Assembly: GCF_041435115.1 (NCBI RefSeq)
Contig: NZ_CP108046.1
Span: forward strand, 6,758,001-6,822,000
DNA from: Streptomyces sp. NBC_00289
Lineage (GTDB): Bacteria > Actinomycetota > Actinomycetes > Streptomycetales > Streptomycetaceae
Length of the DNA stretch: 64,000 nt
Direction: 5' to 3'
Part shown: positions 8,021 to 18,952 of the stretch, in pieces
How positions within the stretch are numbered: position 1 is the stretch's first letter
Layout of the letters: every line of letters starts with the position of its first letter
The notes under the pieces: model-generated
Databases searched by the model: none
Told to the model about the DNA's origin: nothing
Seen by the model: the letters and a program-made list of their open reading frames with translations, nothing else
Position numbers and translations under genes: made by a program

Positions 8021-8038
8021 AACGACCACGGTGTCGTT
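8021..8038. promoter_or_regulatory. Inverted repeat AACGAC-N6-GTCGTT in the divergent region
   Basis: An exact 6-bp inverted repeat with a 6-bp spacer. It sits about 100 bp upstream of the membrane redox gene (minus) and about 170 bp upstream of the leuS leader (plus), in an AT-richer stretch likely to hold promoters. It could be an operator for either direction; no regulator is indicated. Confidence 0.3.
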
Positions 8039-8204
8039 GCGATGTCCTTTACTGGCTGTTACGCGAAGTAACCTTTGACCTTGGTTCAGTTTTTGTCGGG
8101 CGATGCCGACGAGTCCCGTGGGGCGTACGGGGGCGGCACCCGGTGCCAAGGAGGCATACGTAAGCGCGTGGCCGCGTGCTCAACGCCTGCGGTACCCTAA
8201 CGCC

Positions 8205-8243
8205 ATGCGTGCCGTACGCCTTCTGCTTAGCGAGCCGCGCTGA
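8205..8243 (+). CDS. leuS leader peptide (12 aa)
   Basis: A very short reading frame encoding MRAVRLLLSEPR. It carries three consecutive leucine codons (CTT CTG CTT), two of which are CTT, which is rare in such GC-rich genomes. It lies immediately before an attenuator hairpin and leuS. Ribosome stalling at these codons when charged tRNA-Leu is scarce would be the sensor, as in classic amino-acid attenuation. The function is inferred from layout. Confidence 0.75.
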   Translation: MRAVRLLLSEPR

Positions 8244-8315
8244 TCAGTCCCGACCGCCGGACAGCCGGCTGGTGCGGAATCGGCGCGGCGTCCCCTCCTG
8301 TGCGAGGGGATTTTT
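8244..8315 (+). promoter_or_regulatory. Transcription attenuator of leuS
   Basis: After the leader stop codon there is a small hairpin, GCCGG-ACAG-CCGGC (8256-8269). An intrinsic terminator follows: TCCCCTC-CTGTGC-GAGGGGA (8291-8310) with TTTTT at 8311. A true T-tract terminator is unusual in this window. Located 55 bases before the leuS start, it fits leader-peptide attenuation. A T-box is less likely because a leucine-rich leader frame exists and no specifier stem is evident. Confidence 0.8.
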
Positions 8316-8369
8316 CATTTCTTGATGTCGCAGCCGCAGGCAGAGACGATCGATGGAGCTTTGAGGATC

Positions 8370-11249
<2,880 letters not shown>

Positions 11250-11328
11250 CTGGTGGGCGGTAGGCGGTGGGCCAGATGGTGAGCGGTCTCGTTTCGGGTC
11301 GCTGTCCTGGCTCGGGGTAGTCCCCTAC

Positions 11329-11370
11329 GGGCAGGTTCGGGGTTTTTCTGGAACTCCGAGCCTGCCCTTT
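11329..11370 (+). terminator. Terminator after leuS
   Basis: GGGCAGGTTCGG and CCGAGCCTGCCC pair over 12 bp (one G-U) around a T-rich loop, followed by TTT. Confidence 0.75.
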
Positions 11371-11425
11371 GCGTTTACCGTTGAAGTGGCGCGGCGAACG
11401 CCGCCACCGGTCGAGGAGGAGCGTT

Positions 11426-12160
11426 GTGGAAGCAGTGATCGCAATCGTCGCCCTGCTCTTCGTTCTCTTCCTGGCGCTCGGCGCCTATGCCACGGTGAAG
11501 GTGGTCGGCGCCGCCAAGCGGGGCGTGGACCGCACTATCACCCAGGCCCGCCGCACGGTCGAGGACCACACCCTGCGGGCCAAGTCCTTCGCGCAACCGG
11601 GACCTGTCGGCGAGATCGCCCAGCTGCGGCTGAAGCTGCGCACCTCGATGCGCGCCACCCAGGACACGCTGCACGCGGGCGTGGCCGAGGACGAGACGCT
11701 CAAGGAGTCCATCGGCCTGTTCGAGCGGCTCAGCGTGCACGGCCACGAACTCGACGGCGAGCTCAAGCGCATGGAGTCCGAGCCCGACCGGGCGACGCTG
11801 GCCCAGCGGCTGCCCTCGCTGCGTGAGCGTACCGAGCGGCTCACACACTCGGCGGACTCGCTGCGCTGGGCGGCCCGCGACCGCGCCCACCGCTTCGCGA
11901 ACGACGACCTGGACGCGCTGAGCGCGCAGATCGACGTGGAGTCCGGCGCCCTGCGGCACTGGACGAAGGCGGAGCCTCCGTTGCCGCCGCCCCCTTGGCC
12001 GGAGGCGCCCGTCGCCGACCACGCCACGGTCCAGCAGACCTGGCCGCAGACGCCCCGGTCACACTCGGCCGAGGAGCCGACGTCTCCCGCCCTCGATCCG
12101 CCGGCCGACCGCCCGGTGTACCCCTGGCAGAAGAAACCCCGTCCCGAGAGCACGACTTGA
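11426..12160 (+). CDS. Signal-anchored protein with a helical domain, unknown function
   Basis: A 244-residue protein that I cannot assign to a named family. An N-terminal hydrophobic segment (about residues 2-22) anchors it. A long charged, probably coiled-coil or helical region (about 40-180, rich in Arg, Glu and Leu) follows, and then a Pro-rich tail. The GTG start has GAGGAGGA upstream. It sits alone between leuS and the degV gene. The layout suggests a membrane-tethered helical protein; no catalytic motif is visible. Confidence 0.65.
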   Translation: MEAVIAIVALLFVLFLALGAYATVKVVGAAKRGVDRTITQARRTVEDHTLRAKSFAQPGPVGEIAQLRLKLRTSMRATQDTLHAGVAEDETLKESIGLFERLSVHGHELDGELKRMESEPDRATLAQRLPSLRERTERLTHSADSLRWAARDRAHRFANDDLDALSAQIDVESGALRHWTKAEPPLPPPPWPEAPVADHATVQQTWPQTPRSHSAEEPTSPALDPPADRPVYPWQKKPRPESTT

Positions 12161-12232
12161 TCCGGACACGGCCGCCCCGGGCCGGCGGGGCCGGGCTGCC
12201 GTCCGGGCGCTACGCCAGGTAACCTCCAGCTC

Positions 12233-13078
12233 ATGTCCCGCCATGTCGCTATCGTCACCGATTCAACGGCCTACCTGCCGCCGCGGACGATGGAGCGCCA
12301 CGGCATCACCGCGGTGCCGCTGACCGTGGTCCTCGGCGACCAGGCGCTCGAAGAGGGCACCGAGATCTCGACCCGTTCGCTCGCGCAGGCACTGCAGAAG
12401 CGACGGTCGGTCACGACCTCGCGTCCCAGCCCGCAGCATTTCGCGGAGACATATCGCAAGGTCGCCGAGTCCGGCGCCACCGGCATCGTCTCCCTGCACC
12501 TGTCGGCGGAGCTCTCCGGTACGTACGACGCGGCGGTCGTCGCCGCCCGCGAGGCGGCCGTACCGGTGCGCGTGGTGGACACCGGGATGGTCGCGATGGC
12601 GCTCGGGTTCTGCGCGCTGGCCGCGGCCGAGACGGCGGAAGCGGGCGGCACGGTGGACGAAGCCGTCACGGCCGCGGAGAAACGGGCCGCCGGCACGGCC
12701 GCCTACTTCTATGTCGACACTCTCGACTATCTGCGGCGCGGCGGCCGGATCGGCGCGGCCCAGGCCCTCCTCGGGTCCGCGCTCGCCGTGAAGCCGTTGC
12801 TGCAGCTGGGCGGGGGCCGTATCGAACTCCTGGAGAAGGTACGGACGGCGTCCAAGGCCATCGCCCGCCTCGAGGAGATTGTGGCCGACCGGGCGGGCAG
12901 CGCCCCCGTCGACATCGCCGTCCATCATCTGGCGGCCCCCGACCGGGCGTCGGCCCTGGCGGACCGCTTGCGGGCCCGGGTGCCGGGGCTGGCCGACCTG
13001 CACGTGAGCGAGGTCGGTGCGGTGATCGGGGCGCACACGGGGCCCGGACTGTTGGGGGTTGTGGTCTCACCTCGGTGA
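12233..13078 (+). CDS. DegV family fatty-acid-binding protein
   Basis: A 281-residue DegV/FakB-type protein, a family that binds a single fatty acid. FakB members present it to a FakA kinase. Family features include the start VAIVTDSTAYLPP, the SRPSPQHF segment, the HLSAELSGTYDAA loop and the C-terminal GAVIGAHTGPG motif. No fakA-like kinase is seen nearby, so a role in fatty-acid activation is inferred from the family only. The ATG start has only a weak ribosome-binding site. Confidence 0.92.
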   Translation: MSRHVAIVTDSTAYLPPRTMERHGITAVPLTVVLGDQALEEGTEISTRSLAQALQKRRSVTTSRPSPQHFAETYRKVAESGATGIVSLHLSAELSGTYDAAVVAAREAAVPVRVVDTGMVAMALGFCALAAAETAEAGGTVDEAVTAAEKRAAGTAAYFYVDTLDYLRRGGRIGAAQALLGSALAVKPLLQLGGGRIELLEKVRTASKAIARLEEIVADRAGSAPVDIAVHHLAAPDRASALADRLRARVPGLADLHVSEVGAVIGAHTGPGLLGVVVSPR

Positions 13079-13172
13079 CGGGGCGTGATGTCCGCTCGTG
13101 TGGGTGACGGAGTTATCCACAAGTGGGCGGTTGTCCACGGGATTTGACCATGATCATCGCGAGGGTGTCGAG

Positions 13173-14486
13173 GTGATCGATCCTCGTCGCATGGCACTTC
13201 GATCACGTTCACGCACAGCGACCGCGACCAGTGGCCCCGGACGGGGACCCGCCTCCGACGGCCGCACCCGTCACCATCGTCCCTCCGGCCGAAGCAGGAC
13301 CCGTCAACGTCACGCGTCGGCGGACGAGCTCCGCCTACGCGCGGAGGCACTCTTCGCCGAACGTGCCGAGGGTGCCGGTCATGCCGAGGGTGCCAGTCAC
13401 GCCGAGGGTGATGGTCGTGCCGAAGGGGCCGGTCATGCCGAGGGTCATGAACGCGTCGGGGGTCACGAACGCGTCGGGGAATGGCGGGAGTCGGGGAAGG
13501 GGCCGCCGGGCGGCACCGCGCTGAGGGCGGAGTCGCAGGCGCCGCGAGCGCTGCATGACTCGCGCGTTCCGGGCGGCCCGTATGGCCCGGACAACCCGCA
13601 TGGGCCGTACAACCCGCATGGCCCGTACGGCCCGTACGGCGGCTCAGTCGTGGACGACCTGGAGGACTCGGACGCGGACGACGCGGACGACCCGGGCGCT
13701 GTGAGTGATGGCTCGGCGCTGGGCAAGGACGGCCTGGCGATCCGCGGAAGGGAGACGTGGTGGGCCGGGGTCGGGCCGGCTTTGCGGGAGCGGCTGCCTG
13801 TGTGGTTGCAGCTGAGGTGCGGCCTCGAGCGGCGCAGTGTGCTCGCGCTGACGGTGCTGCTGGTGGTGGCCGCGGCCTTCGCCGTCCAGCACTTCTGGGC
13901 GGGCCGGACCCAGTCCGTCCGGGCGCCCGAGGTGGTGCGAGCGGTGGCCCCCTACCCATCGGAGCAGCGGGGCGAAGAGGCGGAGTCGGCGATCTCGCCG
14001 GGTGCGCCGAAGGCCGGGGGCACGGTCGGGCCCGAGATCGTGGTGGACGTCAGTGGCAAGGTCCGCGATCCCGGGATCCACAGCCTGCCGAGCGGTTCGC
14101 GCGTCGCCGACGCGCTGCGCGCAGCCGGTGGGGTGCGTCCCGGCACCAACACCGACGGGCTCAACCGCGCACGTTTCCTTGTGGACGGAGAGCAGGTGGT
14201 CGTCGGGGGCCCCGCTCCCGCCCAGGTTCCTGTGGGGGTGGGCGGAACCGCCATCGGCGGCGCCCCTGGTGCGGCAGCGGGAGCGGCACCGGCGGCACCT
14301 GTCTCCCTCAACACCGCGACCGTGGAGCAACTGGACACCCTGCCGGGTGTGGGCCCCGTGCTGGCGCAGCACATCGTCGACTACCGCGCCCAGCACGGCG
14401 GTTTCCGCTCGGTGGGCGAGTTGCGTGAGGTCAACGGCATCGGCGACCGTCGCTTCGCCGACCTGCGCGATCTCGTACGGCCATGA
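13173..14486 (+). CDS. comEA: ComEA-like DNA-binding protein with a repeat-rich N-terminus
   Basis: About 437 residues. The first 160 are low complexity, with Ala-Glu-Gly-His repeats and a Pro-Tyr-Gly/His-Gly-Pro stretch. A membrane segment follows (SVLALTVLLVVAAAFAV), then an SLBB-like soluble region (VVDVSGKVRDPGIHSL). The C-terminus has tandem helix-hairpin-helix motifs (LNTATVEQLDTLPGVGPVLA and VGELREVNGIGDRRF), which bind DNA in competence proteins. GTG at 13173 has GAGGG seven bases upstream; ATG 13191 or GTG 13098 are alternatives. It overlaps comEC by ATGA. Whether Streptomyces uses the pair for DNA uptake is unknown. Confidence 0.88.
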   Translation: MIDPRRMALRSRSRTATATSGPGRGPASDGRTRHHRPSGRSRTRQRHASADELRLRAEALFAERAEGAGHAEGASHAEGDGRAEGAGHAEGHERVGGHERVGEWRESGKGPPGGTALRAESQAPRALHDSRVPGGPYGPDNPHGPYNPHGPYGPYGGSVVDDLEDSDADDADDPGAVSDGSALGKDGLAIRGRETWWAGVGPALRERLPVWLQLRCGLERRSVLALTVLLVVAAAFAVQHFWAGRTQSVRAPEVVRAVAPYPSEQRGEEAESAISPGAPKAGGTVGPEIVVDVSGKVRDPGIHSLPSGSRVADALRAAGGVRPGTNTDGLNRARFLVDGEQVVVGGPAPAQVPVGVGGTAIGGAPGAAAGAAPAAPVSLNTATVEQLDTLPGVGPVLAQHIVDYRAQHGGFRSVGELREVNGIGDRRFADLRDLVRP

Positions 14487-17400
14487 GCCGCGCCCCCGAC
14501 ACCTCGCAACAGTCGGCCACCCGCGGAGGGCGAGCTGCCGCCCGCGGAGGGCGAGCTGCCGCCCGCGGGGGGCGAGTTGCCGCCCGCCGGGGGCGAGATG
14601 GCGCCCGTCCTCACCCGGCCGCTCATGCTCGCTCCGCCGTGCATGCCGCCGCCGGCACGCGGCTGGGAGCCGCCCACCCCCGGCAGGAAGGACCGACGGA
14701 TCTACGGCTCGTACCGCCCGCGCTCGCCGCCTGGGCAACGGCCGCGCTGATGGTGGACGCCCCGCCGGAGTGGATCACCGCCGTCGCGGTCGTGTGCCTC
14801 GCCGCAGCCGGCGCACTGCTCACGGCGCGGCGGCGCGACACGGGTGGCGGGGGTAACGGCAACCCGGGCACTGGTGTCGCAGGCGACAACGCGGCCCGCC
14901 CGGAGCCGAGGCACACAGACGCACGCGCGCCTCGCCCTCCGACCGCCCCCACCCGCCCGTGGCCCGGACCCGGACCCGGACCCGGACACGGCGCGGGCTC
15001 CCTCACCCAACCCGGACCTGGCACGGGACCGCTCGCCCCCCTCGATCGTGCCCCAGAGCCGCTCACCGACTCGGGACGCGGCACGGGGCCGCTCGCCCGC
15101 CCGGAGCGTGGCTCAGGACCGCTTGCCCACCCCGAATCCGACGCGGGATCACTCGCCCGCTCCCGGCGGTGCCCAGGACCGCTTCCCCACCCCGGACGCG
15201 GCACGGGGTCGCTCGCCCGCCCCGAGCGCGCCCCAGGGCCGCTCGCCCACTCCGAGCCGGGCTCTGGGCCGCTCGCTCATCCCGAGCCGGGTTCTGGGCC
15301 GCTCGCTCATCCCGAGCCGGGCTCTGGGCCGCCCGCCCATCCCGAGCCCGGTCCTGGGCCGCTTGCCCACCCCGAATCCGACGCGGGATCGCTCGCCCAC
15401 CCCGAGCGCGGTCCATCGTCACGTTTACCCCGCTTCCCTGCCGAGCTCGTCACATGGCCTCGTGTCTCTGTCGCCGCCGTGCTGCTCTGTGTGGCCGCGG
15501 CGGCCGCCTCCGCCGGTTTGCACGGTGCCGACCTTCGGCGCGGACCGGTGCCCGGGCTGGCACGGCAGTACTCCACCGTCACCGCGGAGGTCGAGATCAC
15601 CTCCGATCCGCGGCTCACCCGGCCGCGCGTCGACCGGGATCACGTGGCCCCGACATCGGTGCTGATCAACGCCGACATCCGGCGCGTGGAGAACGCGGAC
15701 GGGACGGGGACCGTGACGCGGGCACCCGTGCTGGTGCTCGTCGACGCGGGGCCGGTGGACAGAGGCCCGGTGGCCAGGGGTGCGGGGCGTTCGCCCTGGC
15801 TCGGGCTGCTTCCGTCCACGCGGCTGCGCGTGACCGCACGGCTCGCGCCCCCGGTGGTCGGCGGTGACCGGATCGTGGCCGTGCTGAGGGTGCGGGGCCG
15901 GGCGGCGCCGGAAATGGTGGGGCAGCCGTCGGCGCCGCAGCGGCTCGCGGGGCGGCTCCGCGCGGGGCTGCGGGAGGCGACCGGCGGGCTGCCGGCCGAC
16001 GCCCGGGCGCTGCTGCCGGGGCTGGTGGTGGGGGACACCTCGCGGATCACTCCCGAGCTGGACGAGGCGTTCAAAGCGACGGATCTCGCGCACACGCTGG
16101 CCGTGTCCGGCAGCAACCTCACCATCCTGCTGGCCCTGCTCATCGGGCCGCCCGGCCTGGCGCAGCTCGTGGAGCGCCGCGGTCTGGCGCCGCGTCTCGG
16201 TCTGCCCCTCCGGACGACCGCGCTGCTCGGCGGGGCACTGACGCTCGCCTTCGTCGTCGTGTGCCGACCGGACCCGAGTGTGCTGCGGGCCGCCGCCTGC
16301 GGAGCCGTGGCCCTGCTCGCCCTCGCGACCGGACGCCGCAGGTCACTGATCCCGGCCCTGGCGACGGCCGTACTGCTGCTGGTGCTGTACGACCCGTGGC
16401 TGGGCCGCAGTTACGGGTTCCTGCTGTCCGTGCTGGCCACCGGGGCTCTGCTCACGCTCGCACCTCGCTGGAGCGCGGGGCTGCGGCGGCGTGGGGTTCC
16501 GCCGCGACTGGCCGAGGCGCTGGCCGCGGCGGCTGCCGCGCAGGCCCTGTGCGCGCCGGTGGTGGCCGTGCTGTCGGCCCGGGTGAGCCTGGTGGCGGTG
16601 CCGTGCAATCTGCTGGCGGAGTTCGCGGTCGCGCCGGCCACCGTGCTGGGCTTCGCGGCGCTGGCGACGGCGCCGGTGACGATGCCGACGGCCAAAGTGC
16701 TTGCCTGGTGCGCGGGTTGGCCCGCCGGGTGGATCGCCGACATCGCACGTACCGGGGCCGCGCTGCCCGGCGGGGGAGTGGATTGGCCGGGCAGTTGGAC
16801 GGGGGCGCTGCTGCTCGCGCTGGTCACGGCGGTGGTCGTGCTCGCCGGCCGGCGGCTGCTGGAGCACCCGTGGCTGTGCGGGGCCTGCGGGGTGCTGCTC
16901 GCGCTCGCGATCGTGCAGCCGCCACCGTTGACCAGGGTGATCACGGGCTGGCCACCACCGGGCTGGCGGTTCGCGGTGTGCGACGTGGGGCAGGGGGACG
17001 CGACCGTCCTCGCGGCGGGAGAGGGGGCCGGAGTCGTGGTGGACGCCGGACCCGACCCGGAGCTGGTGGACCGCTGTCTGCGCGGGTTGGGCATCACCAG
17101 GATTCCGTTGATCGTGCTGACGCATTTTCACGCCGATCACGTGGCGGGGCTGCGAGGTGTGCTGCGCGGACGATCCGTGGGCGCGATCGAGACGACCGGC
17201 TTCGAGGAGCCCGCGGAACAGGTGGCGTTCGTGCGCAGGGCGGCTGCGTCCCGGGGGATTCCCGTGACGCGTGCCGTGGCCGGAGAGCAACGCCGCACCG
17301 GCTCCCTGTCCTGGGAGGTGCTGTGGCCGCCGTCGCGGCCGGCGGCGGATCCGGACGGCCCCAACGATGCCAGTGTCGCGCTGCTCGCACGGTCGGCGGG

Positions 17401-17725
17401 GATACGGTTTCTCCTGCTCGGGGACCTCGAACCACCCGCACAGCAGGCCTTGTTGCGATCACCCGCGGGCGCGCGGCTGGCCGGTGTGGATGTGCTCAAG
17501 GTGGCCCACCACGGCTCGGCGTACCAGGACCCGGATCTCATACGCCGGGTGGCTCCGCGGCTGGCGCTGATCTCCTGCGGGGCCGGCAACCCGTACGGGC
17601 ATCCGGCTCCCCGTACGGTCGCGGCGTTGCGGGCAGGGGGCTCGGCGGTGCTGCGGACGGACCGGGACGGGGCCTTGGCGGTCACCGGTGAGGGCGGCGG
17701 TGAGCTGCGGGTGGCGCGAGACTGA
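14483..17725 (+). CDS. comEC: ComEC/Rec2 family protein with MBL domain and a large repeat insertion
   Basis: A 1080-residue polytopic membrane protein, the predicted channel for single-stranded DNA in competence systems. Between the first membrane helices (about residues 80-115) and the core lies a Pro/Gly/His-rich stretch (about 155-312) built from 10-residue repeats, absent from ordinary ComEC. The competence domain shows DLAHTLAVSGSNLTILLALL (about residue 533). The C-terminal metallo-beta-lactamase domain has LTHFHADHVAGL (about 878) and KVAHHGS. An AxxGGR repeat also marks the extreme N-terminus. The start overlaps the comEA stop. The fusion of channel and MBL domain is normal for the family. 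Confidence 0.92.
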   Translation: MSRAPDTSQQSATRGGRAAARGGRAAARGGRVAARRGRDGARPHPAAHARSAVHAAAGTRLGAAHPRQEGPTDLRLVPPALAAWATAALMVDAPPEWITAVAVVCLAAAGALLTARRRDTGGGGNGNPGTGVAGDNAARPEPRHTDARAPRPPTAPTRPWPGPGPGPGHGAGSLTQPGPGTGPLAPLDRAPEPLTDSGRGTGPLARPERGSGPLAHPESDAGSLARSRRCPGPLPHPGRGTGSLARPERAPGPLAHSEPGSGPLAHPEPGSGPLAHPEPGSGPPAHPEPGPGPLAHPESDAGSLAHPERGPSSRLPRFPAELVTWPRVSVAAVLLCVAAAAASAGLHGADLRRGPVPGLARQYSTVTAEVEITSDPRLTRPRVDRDHVAPTSVLINADIRRVENADGTGTVTRAPVLVLVDAGPVDRGPVARGAGRSPWLGLLPSTRLRVTARLAPPVVGGDRIVAVLRVRGRAAPEMVGQPSAPQRLAGRLRAGLREATGGLPADARALLPGLVVGDTSRITPELDEAFKATDLAHTLAVSGSNLTILLALLIGPPGLAQLVERRGLAPRLGLPLRTTALLGGALTLAFVVVCRPDPSVLRAAACGAVALLALATGRRRSLIPALATAVLLLVLYDPWLGRSYGFLLSVLATGALLTLAPRWSAGLRRRGVPPRLAEALAAAAAAQALCAPVVAVLSARVSLVAVPCNLLAEFAVAPATVLGFAALATAPVTMPTAKVLAWCAGWPAGWIADIARTGAALPGGGVDWPGSWTGALLLALVTAVVVLAGRRLLEHPWLCGACGVLLALAIVQPPPLTRVITGWPPPGWRFAVCDVGQGDATVLAAGEGAGVVVDAGPDPELVDRCLRGLGITRIPLIVLTHFHADHVAGLRGVLRGRSVGAIETTGFEEPAEQVAFVRRAAASRGIPVTRAVAGEQRRTGSLSWEVLWPPSRPAADPDGPNDASVALLARSAGIRFLLLGDLEPPAQQALLRSPAGARLAGVDVLKVAHHGSAYQDPDLIRRVAPRLALISCGAGNPYGHPAPRTVAALRAGGSAVLRTDRDGALAVTGEGGGELRVARD
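15000..15414 (+). repeat. 30-bp minisatellite inside comEC
   Basis: Degenerate 30-bp units encode GPLAHPEPGS-like decapeptides. The most regular copies are at about 15238-15390, where successive units differ at one to three bases. The frame is kept throughout because the unit is a multiple of three. Confidence 0.85.
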
Positions 17726-17729
17726 GGTC

Positions 17730-18575
17730 ATGGATTCCACACAGGTCGATGCCCTTCTCCGCCGCCTGGGAGCCGAGCGCCCGGCGCGGCCCACCGCCGA
17801 CGCCCTGCGTGAGCTGCAGCTGCGCCATCTGCGGACGGTGCCCTTCGAGAACCTGTCCATCCATCTCGGCGAGGAGATCGTGCTGACGGAGGATCGGTTG
17901 CTGGACAAGGTGGTGGGCGCGCGGCGGGGCGGGTTCTGCTACGAACTCAACGGCCTGTTCGGGGCGTTGCTGACCGCACTCGGTTTCGAGGTCGCGCTGC
18001 TCGCGGCGCGGGTGTACGCGGACGAGGGGCGGCTGGGCATCCCGTACGACCATCTCGCGCTGCGGGTGCGGACGGTGGACGCAGGCGAGTGGCTGGCCGA
18101 CGTCGGATTCGGCGCGCACAGCCACTACCCGCTGGCGTTGGGGGAGAAGGGGGAGCAGGTGGATCCCGGTGGCGTGTTCCGGATCGGCGAGGCGGAGCCG
18201 GACGCGGCCGGGGCGCGGGGCGGGGCCGGAACGCCGGGGACGGCGGACCTGGACGTGGCCTTGGACGGGAAGGCGGTGTACCGCCTGGAAACGAGGCCCC
18301 GGGTGCTGGGTGACTTCGTCGCCGGGGCCTGGTGGCACAGCACGTCACCACAGTCGCACTTCACACGCTCGCTCGTGTGCTCGCGGGTCACGGAGGACGG
18401 AGGGAGGATCACGCTCAGCGGCCGCAAGCTGACGGTGACGGCCGCCGACGGGACGCGCGAGGTGCGAGAACAGGCCACCGACGAGGAGGTGCTCGCGGTG
18501 TACCGGGACCGGTTCGGCATCGCACTCGACCGCGTTCCGGCGGTGCGGACCGCCGGCGCCACGGCCGACGGCTGA
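17730..18575 (+). CDS. Arylamine N-acetyltransferase
   Basis: A 281-residue enzyme that moves acetyl from acetyl-CoA to arylamines or hydrazines. The Cys-His-Asp triad is visible: Cys in RRGGFCYELNGLF, His in PYDHLALRV and Asp in LADVGFGAH. The early PFENLSIHLG is also a family signature. ATG at 17730 lies four bases after the comEC stop. An upstream GTG in the same frame falls within comEC and is unlikely. Detoxification or amide synthesis are both possible roles. Confidence 0.93.
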   Translation: MDSTQVDALLRRLGAERPARPTADALRELQLRHLRTVPFENLSIHLGEEIVLTEDRLLDKVVGARRGGFCYELNGLFGALLTALGFEVALLAARVYADEGRLGIPYDHLALRVRTVDAGEWLADVGFGAHSHYPLALGEKGEQVDPGGVFRIGEAEPDAAGARGGAGTPGTADLDVALDGKAVYRLETRPRVLGDFVAGAWWHSTSPQSHFTRSLVCSRVTEDGGRITLSGRKLTVTAADGTREVREQATDEEVLAVYRDRFGIALDRVPAVRTAGATADG

Positions 18576-18586
18576 CCTGCCGGACA

Positions 18587-18841
18587 ATGGCTTCCGTGAC
18601 TGATGTGAGACATGTGCTGGTGCTGCCCGACCGGGATGCCGCGGAGGAGGCGGCTGAGGCGATCGGGGAGCGGTTCCGGCTCAACGAGGAGCCGCAGCTC
18701 GTCCGGGACGCGCTGGCCGGCGAGGACGACGCCGAGGACGCGCAGTGGCTTCTCCTCCTGCGGGACGAGGAGGAGCGGTTGGACCCGCGAGAGCTGGAGG
18801 AGTTCGTGGGGCGGTGGGACGGCTGGCGCGAGGAGCCGTAG
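18587..18841 (+). CDS. Small acidic protein (84 aa), unknown function
   Basis: Residues 6-25 look like a beta-alpha start (VRHVLVLPDRDAAEEAAEAI), and the rest is very acidic (EDDAEDAQWLLLLRDEEERL). No cysteines, membrane segment or known motif is seen. It begins 11 bases after the acetyltransferase stop and precedes holA, so it may share their transcript. GTG at 18596 is an alternative start. I do not recognise the family. Confidence 0.6.
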   Translation: MASVTDVRHVLVLPDRDAAEEAAEAIGERFRLNEEPQLVRDALAGEDDAEDAQWLLLLRDEEERLDPRELEEFVGRWDGWREEP

Positions 18842-18952
18842 CCCCGCCGGCCGTTGTCGCGGGGCCGGCGGCAGGGTCGTTGGCGGAGACGGTGTCAGGG
18901 ACGCCGGCAGGGCCGGGCGGTCCGGGCGTGCGGTTGCCGGGGAGTGTTGTCA

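Noticed and set aside
8251..8315. T-box riboswitch before leuS.
   Set aside because: The GGTGCGGAATCGGCGCGG stretch loosely recalls a T-box bulge, but there is no specifier stem and the leucine-rich leader frame explains the arrangement better.
14483..15000. Separate small gene before the ComEC core.
   Set aside because: The frame is continuous with ComEC, overlaps comEA by ATGA and includes its first membrane helices.
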